Assembly: GCF_029167105.1 (NCBI RefSeq)
Contig: NZ_JARFML010000027.1
Location: forward strand, 1 to 64,000
Reading direction: 5' to 3'
DNA: 64,000 bases
From: Bradyrhizobium yuanmingense
GTDB lineage: Bacteria > Pseudomonadota > Alphaproteobacteria > Rhizobiales > Xanthobacteraceae
Shown here: one piece after another, positions 43,264 to 50,664 of the stretch
Layout of the letters: every line of letters starts with the position of its first letter
Numbering within the stretch: position 1 is the stretch's first letter
The notes under the pieces: generated by a model
What the model was told of the DNA's origin: nothing
Databases searched by the model: none
The model's input: only the letters and a program-made list of their open reading frames with translations
Position numbers and translations under genes: made by a program

Positions 43264-43965
43264 TCAGGCTTCCTTGAAACGGTAGCCGACGCCGTAGAGC
43301 GTCTCGATCATCTCGAACTCGTTGTCGACCACCTTGAACTTCTTGCGCAGCCGCTTGATGTGGCTGTCAATGGTGCGGTCGTCGACATAGACCTGGTCGT
43401 CATAGGCGGCGTCCATCAGCGCGTTGCGGCTCTTCACCACGCCGGGCCGGGTCGCGAGCGCCTGCAGGATCAGGAATTCGGTCACGGTCAGCGTCACCGG
43501 CTCGTTCTTCCAGGTGCAGGTATGGCGCTCGGGGTCCATGCGCAGCAGCCCGCGGTCGAGCGCCTTGGCGTCATTCTCCTTCGGCGCGACGGTCGGGTCC
43601 TTCGGCGCCGAGCGCCGCAGCACCGCCTTGACGCGTTCGACCAGCAGACGCTGCGAGAATGGTTTGCGGATGAAGTCGTCGGCGCCCATCTTGAGGCCGA
43701 ACAGCTCGTCGATCTCCTCGTCCTTGGAGGTGAGGAAAATCACCGGCAGGTCGGACTTTTGCCTGAGACGACGCAGCGTCTCCATGCCGTCCATGCGCGG
43801 CATCTTGATGTCGAGGATGGCGAGATCGGGCTGGGTGGTGCGGAAACCGTCGAGCGCGGAGGCGCCGTCGGTGTAGGTCATGATACGGTAGCCTTCGGCT
43901 TCCAGCGCGATCGAGACGGATGTGAGAATGTTGCGGTCGTCGTCGACCAAAGCGATTGTGGGCAT
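43264..43965 (-). CDS. chvI: Response regulator ChvI
   Basis: A 233-residue OmpR-type regulator. Receiver domain with acidic pocket D8-D9-D10, phosphoacceptor D52 in LAILDIKMPRMDG, and KPFSQRLL with the conserved lysine. C-terminal winged helix: VTLTVTEFLILQALATRPG, VYVDDRTIDSHIKRLRKKF, IETLYGVGYRF. It lies 113 bases upstream of chvG. Start MPTIALVDDD at 43965 is chosen; longer reading lacks conservation. Confidence 0.95.
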   Translation of the reverse strand: MPTIALVDDDRNILTSVSIALEAEGYRIMTYTDGASALDGFRTTQPDLAILDIKMPRMDGMETLRRLRQKSDLPVIFLTSKDEEIDELFGLKMGADDFIRKPFSQRLLVERVKAVLRRSAPKDPTVAPKENDAKALDRGLLRMDPERHTCTWKNEPVTLTVTEFLILQALATRPGVVKSRNALMDAAYDDQVYVDDRTIDSHIKRLRKKFKVVDNEFEMIETLYGVGYRFKEA

Positions 43966-44206
43966 GAGCCTCTCTGCTTTCTGCTTTCCGTTTGGGTCGT
44001 GGCTTGAAACGGCGAGCAATCAGTGATGCGCCGCATACATGGGTGCCGAAGTGGCGTTCGAACCTTGTCACCGAGCAATGCAAGCTGGGCTGAAGTGTGA
44101 CCAAGTTCCACGAAACACGGCAGATTCGCCGCATCTCGACCCATAACCGGACCCCCGTTTACCCGAAAAAAGGCCCTCCTTGCAACCACCTGAGCCGAGA
44201 AAGCCG

Positions 44207-44956
44207 ATGCAACCGACCCCCGATTTCGACCCCGCAAAGCTCGCCAAATCGCTGCTGAGGCGGTCTCGGCAGGGGGCTCTGGCGACGCTGATGGCCGGCA
44301 GCGGCGATCCCTATTGTTCCCTGGTCAATCTGGCCAGCCATCCCGACGGCTCGCCGATCCTGCTGATCTCGCGCCTTGCCGTGCACACCAAGAACGTCCT
44401 CGCGGACTCCAGGGTCTCGCTGATGCTGGACGAGCGCGCGGCCGGCGATCCCCTGGAAGGCGCCCGGATCATGCTCTCCGGCCGGGCCGAGGAGGCCGAT
44501 TCCGACAGGGATCTGCTCCAGCGACGGTATCTGAGTGCTCATCCCTCGGCAGAAGGCTTTGTTTCCTTTAAGGATTTCTCCTTCTTCCGGATCCGGCCCA
44601 CGGGAACCCATCTGGTCGCCGGCTTTGGCCGGATCGTCGACCTCAAGCCGGAGCAATTCCTGACGGACCTCACCGGCGCCGAGGACCTGCTGGTGGCGGA
44701 GGCAAGCGCCGTCGAGCACATGAACGCCGACCATCGCGACGCCCTCAATCTTTATGCCACAAAGCTGCTCGGCGCCGCCGAGGGCGACTGGCGCTGTACC
44801 GGCTGTGATCCTGAAGGCCTCGACATGCAGGTCGGCCAGGCCGCGCTGCGGCTGGACTTCCCGGAGCGGGTGACGGATGGCACGGCGCTGCGCAAGATGC
44901 TGGTCCGTCTCGCTGGCGAAGCGCGCACGAAGGTGGACCAGGGCGCAACCGCTTGA
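44207..44956 (+). CDS. HugZ-like FMN-binding / DUF2470 protein
   Basis: A 249-residue protein: an N-terminal split-barrel of the pyridoxamine-phosphate-oxidase type (ALATLMAGSGDPYCSLVNLAS, LLISRLAVHTKNVLADSRVSL) and a C-terminal DUF2470 domain (EASAVEHMNADHRDALNLYA). The order is that of HugZ-type heme-iron utilisation proteins; the histidines in HMNADH are those linked to heme contact in relatives. No heme uptake genes are adjacent. It is divergent from chvI. Confidence 0.88.
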   Translation: MQPTPDFDPAKLAKSLLRRSRQGALATLMAGSGDPYCSLVNLASHPDGSPILLISRLAVHTKNVLADSRVSLMLDERAAGDPLEGARIMLSGRAEEADSDRDLLQRRYLSAHPSAEGFVSFKDFSFFRIRPTGTHLVAGFGRIVDLKPEQFLTDLTGAEDLLVAEASAVEHMNADHRDALNLYATKLLGAAEGDWRCTGCDPEGLDMQVGQAALRLDFPERVTDGTALRKMLVRLAGEARTKVDQGATA

Positions 44957-45020
44957 ACGCGGCTACCGATCGCCGCGACCCATGACCGTGATGGTTTTCG
45001 GGCTCGCAGCGAGAGGGGTC

Positions 45021-47609
45021 ATGACGCGTCAACGTTTGGCATGGACGGCGGCTCTCGCGCTCGTCATCACCACCTCGCTCGCCACGCCAGCCCTTGCGCA
45101 GAAAGGTCTCGCCGCGGAGAGCGCGCGGCTCAACGCGCTCATCGGTGCCGGAAAATATTCGGAAGCGCTGCCGTTGGCGCAGGCGATGGTCGCCAGCCTG
45201 GAGAAGGACAACGGCCGCGATCTCTCGGCCGCTTTGAACAATCTCGGCCAGGTCCATGCCGGTCAGGGGCGGGACGATCTGGCTGAGCCGCTCTACAAGC
45301 GCGCGATCGCACTCATGGAAAAATCGCTCGGCTCCGACAACGCCCTGGTTGCGGCCGAGCTGACCAATCTTGCCGCGCTCTATCAGCGGCAGGGTCGCTT
45401 CGCAGAGGCCGAGCCGCTGTTCAAGCGTGCACTTGCCGTGCGCGAGAAGGCGCTGCCGCGCGAGCATCCCGACGTCGGTCAATCCCTCAACAATATCGCC
45501 ACGCTCTACGCCAAGCAGCAGCGTCCGGCCGATGCCGAGCCACTGTTCCGCCGTGCGCTCGCGATCTATCAGAAGGCTGCCGGTCCCGAGCATCCCGCGG
45601 TCGCCACGGTCCTGAACAACATCGGACAGGTCGAGCGCGACCTCAATCGCGACGCCGATGCCGAAGCGCCGATCAAGCGCTCGCTCGCGATCCGCGAAAA
45701 GGTGCTGGGGCCTGAACACCCCGACGTCGCGCGCTCGCTCAACAATCTCGCCGGGCTTTATCAGCACCAGCAGCGTTTTGCCGATGCCGAGCCGCTGTAT
45801 CGCCGCGCGCTGGCGATCCGCGAGCGTGCGCTCGGGCCTGATCACCCTGATGTCGCGGCCTCGACGAGCAATCTTGCCGATTTCCTGCAGGCGACGGGGC
45901 GGACGGCGGATGCGTTGCCGTTGGCGCAGAAGACGCTCGCGGCCAATCGTGCGCAGCTGCGCGTCGTGCTGCCGATCCTGTTCGCGGCACGGCAGCAATC
46001 GCTGCTTTCGAGCGAGAAGGCGCTCGACGATGCGCTCGGTGCGATCCAGCGCGGCACGCAATCCTCTGCCGCTTCTGCCGTGAACAAGCTCGCGGTGCGG
46101 CTCGCCGCCGGCAGCGACCGGCTCGCCGAGCTCGTGCGCAAGGATCAGGATCTCGCGGCCGAGTCCGAAGCGCTCGACAAGGCGATCATCGCTGCAGTGT
46201 CGAAGCCATCGGCCCAGCGCGACGTCGCGGCCGAGCAGCGCAGCCGCGTGCGGATCGCGGCGATCGCGGGCGCGCGCAATGGATTGCAGAAGACGCTCGC
46301 CGTCGAGTTTCCCGACTATTCCTCGCTGTCCAACCCGCTGCCGCTGACCGTCAGGGACATCCAGCCGCTGCTGGCGTCCGACGAGGCGATGGTGGTCTAT
46401 TCCGTCGTCGACAGGCGGAGCTATGTCGTCGCGATCACGCGCGAGAGCGTCGACTGGAAGGAGATTCCGCTCGGAGCGGACGCGGTCGCACAGAAGGTCA
46501 CGGCTTTCCGCAGGGGGCTCGATGTCGGCAAGGCGCGCGATGCATCCGGCAAATCGGGATTGTTCGACCTCGGTCTTGCCAACGAGCTCTATGTCGCGCT
46601 GCTCGGCCCGGTTGAGGCGCTGACCAAGGACAAGCGCAACCTGCTGGTCGTACCGTCGGCGGCATTGACCGCATTGCCGTTTCATCTGCTGGTCACGGAA
46701 AAGCCACAGGCTGCGATCCCGGACCGGCTCGAGGGCTATCGCAGTGCTGCCTGGCTGCTGCGGGGTCAGGCCGTTTCGGTCCTGCCGTCGGTGATCAGCC
46801 TCAAATCGCTGCGCGCTTTTGCCCGCAGGGATCAAAGTGTCAAGCCGATGACCGGTTTCGGCGATCCTGTGTTCAACCCTGCAGCCGAAGGGCCTGCCGA
46901 CCGGCGTGCCGCGAACGGCAAGGTCGCCGCACGCAGCATCGCGACGATCGCCTATGCCGACTTCTGGCGCGGCGCAGGCGTGGATCGTGCGCGGCTGGCC
47001 CAGGCGCTGCCGCAGCTGCCCGATACCGCCGACGAATTGAACGCGGTGGCGAGGGACGTCGGCGCTGCCGAGGCTGACATCCATCTCGGCCGCGACGCCA
47101 GCGAAACGACGCTCAAGCGTGCAGCGCTTGCCCAATACGGCATCATCTACTTCGCCACCCACGGCCTTGTCGCCGGCGACGTCAAGGGATTGGGGGAGCC
47201 CTCGCTGGCGCTCTCCATCCCCGACCAGCCGACGGAGCTCGACGATGGTCTTCTCACCGCGAGCGAAGTGGCCCAGCTCAAGCTCAATGCCGATTGGGTT
47301 GTGCTGTCCGCCTGCAACACCATCGCGGGCGACAAGCCCGGTGCCGAGGCGTTGTCGGGATTGGCGCGCTCGTTCTTCTACGCAGGTGCCCGCGCGCTCC
47401 TGGTGTCGCATTGGGCCGTGGATTCGGAGGCTGCGACCCGCTTGACCACATCGACGTTCGAGCTGCTCAAGAACGAACCGAAGCTCGGTCGTGCCGAAGC
47501 CTTGCGCCGCGCGATGTTAACCTATCTCGACGATGCCTCATCGCCGCGCAACGCTTATCCCGCGATGTGGGGACCGTTCGCGTTGATCGGCGAGGGCGAG
47601 GTAAGATAG
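45021..47609 (+). CDS. Exported TPR-CHAT protein, putative caspase-like protease
   Basis: An 862-residue protein. A signal peptide is at residues ~5-26 (AWTAALALVITTSLATPALA). Then come about six 42-residue kinesin light chain-type TPRs (residues ~35-310), a helical linker (~310-430), and a C-terminal CHAT domain (~440-862). The predicted catalytic dyad of CHAT proteases is present: H714 in YFATHGL and C765 in LSACNT. DGLLTASEVAQLKL and FYAGARALLVSHWAVDSEA are typical CHAT elements. CHAT proteases are caspase relatives; those with TPRs can act in defence (as in Craspase) but exported forms are common and uncharacterised. The start at 45021 opens into the signal peptide. It lies between the hugZ-like gene and pckA. 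Confidence 0.88.
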   Translation: MTRQRLAWTAALALVITTSLATPALAQKGLAAESARLNALIGAGKYSEALPLAQAMVASLEKDNGRDLSAALNNLGQVHAGQGRDDLAEPLYKRAIALMEKSLGSDNALVAAELTNLAALYQRQGRFAEAEPLFKRALAVREKALPREHPDVGQSLNNIATLYAKQQRPADAEPLFRRALAIYQKAAGPEHPAVATVLNNIGQVERDLNRDADAEAPIKRSLAIREKVLGPEHPDVARSLNNLAGLYQHQQRFADAEPLYRRALAIRERALGPDHPDVAASTSNLADFLQATGRTADALPLAQKTLAANRAQLRVVLPILFAARQQSLLSSEKALDDALGAIQRGTQSSAASAVNKLAVRLAAGSDRLAELVRKDQDLAAESEALDKAIIAAVSKPSAQRDVAAEQRSRVRIAAIAGARNGLQKTLAVEFPDYSSLSNPLPLTVRDIQPLLASDEAMVVYSVVDRRSYVVAITRESVDWKEIPLGADAVAQKVTAFRRGLDVGKARDASGKSGLFDLGLANELYVALLGPVEALTKDKRNLLVVPSAALTALPFHLLVTEKPQAAIPDRLEGYRSAAWLLRGQAVSVLPSVISLKSLRAFARRDQSVKPMTGFGDPVFNPAAEGPADRRAANGKVAARSIATIAYADFWRGAGVDRARLAQALPQLPDTADELNAVARDVGAAEADIHLGRDASETTLKRAALAQYGIIYFATHGLVAGDVKGLGEPSLALSIPDQPTELDDGLLTASEVAQLKLNADWVVLSACNTIAGDKPGAEALSGLARSFFYAGARALLVSHWAVDSEAATRLTTSTFELLKNEPKLGRAEALRRAMLTYLDDASSPRNAYPAMWGPFALIGEGEVR

Positions 47610-47897
47610 GGGTGTTGGCGAAGCGATTGTGCGTCGCAATAACCGGGCATAACGCGCGAATGTGCATTTGGTTGCGCGATCATCCGCACTTTCTCGATGC
47701 GGCCTTTCAGAGCTGACATGCGCGACGTTTGGCGCGGTCCTTGAATAAACCAAATCCTGCGGGATCAGCTTGGCAACGCCAGCGTTCATCAGTATTAGGT
47801 CGTTCAGCCAAGGCCGAACGGCCCATTAATCACGGTGATCGCGATGGCGCCCAAACTTGGCCGCGCTTGATGTCGCGGGTTCTAGGAGGATGTTTTC

Positions 47898-49514
47898 GTG
47901 CAAGAGACGGGCGTGCGCAACGGTGCCTTCGGCGCCGACAAATTCGGCTTAAAGAATCTCAAGCAGGTTCACTGGAATCTGGGTGCGCCGCAACTCTATC
48001 AATACTCGCTCGCAGGGGGTGAGGCGGTACTCTCCGCCGATGGCGCACTCTGCGCCGACACCGGCGAGTTCACCGGGCGCAGCCCGAAGGACAAGTTCAC
48101 GGTGCGCGACGCCACCACCGACAAGAAGATGTGGTGGGCGGGCAACCAGTCGATCACCGCAGAACAGTTCGAGACGCTCTACCAGGACTTCCTCAAGCAC
48201 GCCGAAGGCAAGCGCCTGTTCGCGCAGGACCTCTATGGCGGCGCCGACCCGGCCTACCGGATCAAGACGCGCGTCTTCACCGAGCTTGCCTGGCACTCGC
48301 TGTTCATCCGCACGCTGCTGATCCGCCCCGAGGCGATCGAGCTGCCGACCTTCGTGCCGGAGCTCACCATCATCGACATGCCGAGCTTCCGCGCCGATCC
48401 TAAACGCCATGGCTGCCGCTCGGAGAACGTGGTCGCGATCGATTTCGCCCGCAAGATCGTCCTGATCGGCGGGTCTTATTATGCCGGCGAGATGAAGAAG
48501 TCGGTCTTCACGACCCTGAATTATTATCTGCCCGAGCGCGGTGTGATGCCGATGCACTGCTCGGCGAATGTCGGCGCCAAGGGCGACACCGCGATCTTCT
48601 TCGGCCTGTCGGGCACCGGCAAGACGACGCTGTCGGCCGATCCCAACCGCACCCTGATCGGCGACGACGAGCACGGCTGGGGCCCGAACGGCGTCTTCAA
48701 TTTCGAAGGCGGCTGCTACGCCAAGTGCATCAAGCTGTCGAAGGAAGCCGAACCTGAGATCTATGCCGCCTCGACCCGCTTCGGCGCGGTGCTCGAGAAC
48801 TGCGTGCTCGATGAGGACACCCGCGTCGTCGATTTCGACGACGGCTCCAAGACCGAGAACACGCGTTCGGCCTATCCGCTCGACTTCATCCCGAACGCCT
48901 CGCGCACCGGCCGCGCGCCGCAGCCGAAGAACGTGGTGATGCTGGCCGCCGACGCCTTTGGCGTGCTGCCGCCGATCGCCAAGCTCTCGCCGGCGCAGGC
49001 GATGTATCACTTCCTGTCCGGATACACCGCCAAGGTCGCCGGCACCGAGCGCGGTCTCGGCAACGAGCCGCAGCCGGAATTCTCGACCTGCTTCGGCTCG
49101 CCCTTCCTGCCGCTCGATCCATCCGTCTACGGCAACATGCTGCGCGACCTCATCGCCCAGCACAATGTCGATTGCTGGCTGGTCAACACCGGGTGGACCG
49201 GCGGCAAGTATGGTGTCGGCTCGCGCATGCCGATCAAGGTGACGCGCGCGCTGCTCACCGCCGCGCTCGATGGCTCGCTTCGCAACGTCGAATTCCGCAC
49301 TGACAAGTATTTCGGCTTTGCGGTCCCGACCGCTCTGCCGGGCGTGCCGGCCGAGATCCTCAACCCGGTCAACACCTGGAAGGACAAGGACGAGTTCGAC
49401 AAGACCGCCCGCGCGCTGGTCGGCATGTTCCAGAAGAACTTCGCAAAGTTCGAAGCCCAGGTCGACGCCGAAGTGCGCGCCGCCGCGCCGGACGTGAAGC
49501 TCGCCGCGGAGTAA
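47898..49514 (+). CDS. pckA: Phosphoenolpyruvate carboxykinase (ATP)
   Basis: A 538-residue gluconeogenic enzyme converting oxaloacetate and ATP to phosphoenolpyruvate. Landmarks: FTGRSPKDKF near residue 60, the kinase-1a loop GLSGTGKTTLSADP with GDDEHGW following, and NTGWTGGKYGVGSRM. Length matches the ATP-dependent family (~535). The start is GTG at 47898, with AGGAGG at 47884-47889. The 288 bases upstream contain no recognised gene or operator. A near-perfect terminator follows. It is in divergent orientation to chvI, with two genes between. Confidence 0.96.
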   Translation: MQETGVRNGAFGADKFGLKNLKQVHWNLGAPQLYQYSLAGGEAVLSADGALCADTGEFTGRSPKDKFTVRDATTDKKMWWAGNQSITAEQFETLYQDFLKHAEGKRLFAQDLYGGADPAYRIKTRVFTELAWHSLFIRTLLIRPEAIELPTFVPELTIIDMPSFRADPKRHGCRSENVVAIDFARKIVLIGGSYYAGEMKKSVFTTLNYYLPERGVMPMHCSANVGAKGDTAIFFGLSGTGKTTLSADPNRTLIGDDEHGWGPNGVFNFEGGCYAKCIKLSKEAEPEIYAASTRFGAVLENCVLDEDTRVVDFDDGSKTENTRSAYPLDFIPNASRTGRAPQPKNVVMLAADAFGVLPPIAKLSPAQAMYHFLSGYTAKVAGTERGLGNEPQPEFSTCFGSPFLPLDPSVYGNMLRDLIAQHNVDCWLVNTGWTGGKYGVGSRMPIKVTRALLTAALDGSLRNVEFRTDKYFGFAVPTALPGVPAEILNPVNTWKDKDEFDKTARALVGMFQKNFAKFEAQVDAEVRAAAPDVKLAAE

Positions 49515-49536
49515 ACGCTCTGTCTTCAACGCAGCA

Positions 49537-49565
49537 GGGCGGCCGCAAGGCCGCCCTTTTTGTTT
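49537..49565 (+). terminator. Rho-independent terminator of pckA
   Basis: A perfect 8-bp stem GGGCGGCC (49537-49544) / GGCCGCCC (49549-49556) with a GCAA tetraloop, followed by TTTTTGTTTG. It starts about 20 bases after the pckA stop. Confidence 0.95.
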
Positions 49566-49583
49566 GCCGCATATCTCTCCACG

Positions 49584-49668
49584 GTCATTGCGAGCGCAGC
49601 GAAGCAATCCAGAATCCCCGCGCAGAGACGCTCTGGATTGCTTCGTCGCTAGCGCTCCTCGCAATGAC
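49584..49668. repeat. Dispersed palindromic element, family A
   Basis: Second copy of the element at 12991: outer arms GTCATTGCGAG (49584-49594) and CTCGCAATGAC (49658-49668), inner arms GAAGCAATCCAG and CTGGATTGCTTC. It sits between pckA with its terminator and the converging thioesterase gene. Confidence 0.88.
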
Positions 49669-49682
49669 GAGTCTGGAAGCAG

Positions 49683-50498
49683 CTACGCCTTGAAATACGC
49701 GATCTGCGTCGTGGTCGCGAGCAGCCGGCCGTTCGGCGACCACAGCTCGGCGTTCTGGTCGGCGTAGCTCTTATGCATGATCTTCGAATCCGCCGTCGCC
49801 AGCACGCGCGTGATGTCCTCAGCCGCGAGCTCCTCGGCGTCGGTGTGGAAATAGGTCGTCAGCGACACCGTGCCGAACGGCACCAGCTCGCGCCTTGCAT
49901 GGAAGATGCGGCCGAAGAAGGCGTCCGACATCGACATCAGCGACAGCATGTCTAGCTTGCGCGGCGTGCGGTCGCTGATCCAGATCTTCGAATAGGTGCT
50001 GGCGGGCTCGGCCTGCGGCGGGCCGATCCGCATCTCGCCCTCGACGAAGCGGAATTCGTACTGGTTGGCCCAGGATGCCGAGATTCTTGGGAACGGCAGC
50101 GTCTCCTCGAACGGCTTGGCATCCGGATATTGCGCTACCCTGTGCTCCCAGGACGGACGGCGCTCGGCGAACACCGCGGTGGCGAGCGTTGCGACCTCGC
50201 CGCCGCCTTGGCTGAGCTCGACGCTCCAGTGCTGGCTGGAGCGGTTGGCCTTGACGAGGCGCACGTCGAGATCGAACGGACCCTTGGCGATCGGCGCGCA
50301 ATAATTGACGGTGAGGGCGAGCGGATCGCCGGCGGCTTGCGGATGCTCGATCAGCGCGCGCAGGATCGTCGCGGCGGTGACGCCGCCGAACGGGCCGACA
50401 AAGGCCCAGTAATCATTGCTGGTGTGTCCCTGCCAGCTAGAGTCACCGGCGGTGACGCGCGTGGCCTCGTCGAAGGGGTGCGGGAGCTTGGCGTGCAT
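49683..50498 (-). CDS. Acyl-CoA thioesterase family protein (double hot-dog)
   Basis: A 271-residue protein of the TesB-like/thioesterase-like superfamily: WAFVGPFGGVTAATILRALIEHP in the first hot-dog domain, and DMLSLMSMSDAFFGRIFHARRELVPFGTVSLTTYFHTDAEEL in the second. FHTDAEEL contains the conserved Asp region; the usual TesB glutamine/threonine is not confidently placed. It is likely to hydrolyse acyl-CoA thioesters. The start at 50498 has GGAA at five bases; a longer reading would extend through a dispersed repeat element and is rejected. Confidence 0.82.
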   Translation of the reverse strand: MHAKLPHPFDEATRVTAGDSSWQGHTSNDYWAFVGPFGGVTAATILRALIEHPQAAGDPLALTVNYCAPIAKGPFDLDVRLVKANRSSQHWSVELSQGGGEVATLATAVFAERRPSWEHRVAQYPDAKPFEETLPFPRISASWANQYEFRFVEGEMRIGPPQAEPASTYSKIWISDRTPRKLDMLSLMSMSDAFFGRIFHARRELVPFGTVSLTTYFHTDAEELAAEDITRVLATADSKIMHKSYADQNAELWSPNGRLLATTTQIAYFKA

Positions 50499-50511
50499 TG
50501 CGTTTCCGTCT

Positions 50512-50591
50512 GTCATTCCGGGGCGATGCGCAGCATCGAACCCGGAAGTTCGAGATTCCGGGTTCGGCTCTGCGAGCCGCCCCGGAATGAC
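50512..50591. repeat. Dispersed palindromic element, family E
   Basis: Second copy of the element at 39878: GTCATTCCGGGGC at the left end and GCCCCGGAATGAC at the right, with inner arms CGAACCCGGAA / TTCCGGGTTCG. It lies between glgP (ends 50665) and the thioesterase start, both on the minus strand, and so may separate their transcripts. Confidence 0.85.
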
Positions 50592-50664
50592 GGTCGTCAT
50601 ATCACAGCCATTGCTTGCATGTGCAATTACGTGTCAGGTAACGCCGCTTCCACGCCGCGGAAAA

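Noticed and set aside
44745..47411. An 888-residue minus-strand open frame opposite the TPR-CHAT gene
   Set aside because: Arg/His/Asp-rich, low-complexity translation typical of the opposite strand of high-GC repeats; no start signal or family.
45021..47609. Type III-E CRISPR (Craspase) component
   Set aside because: There is no gRAMP effector, Cas gene or CRISPR array in the window, and the protein has a signal peptide.
47610..47897. Sigma-54 promoter upstream of pckA
   Set aside because: TTGGCAACGCCAGCG near 47768 only loosely resembles the TGGC-N8-TGC consensus; not enough to call.
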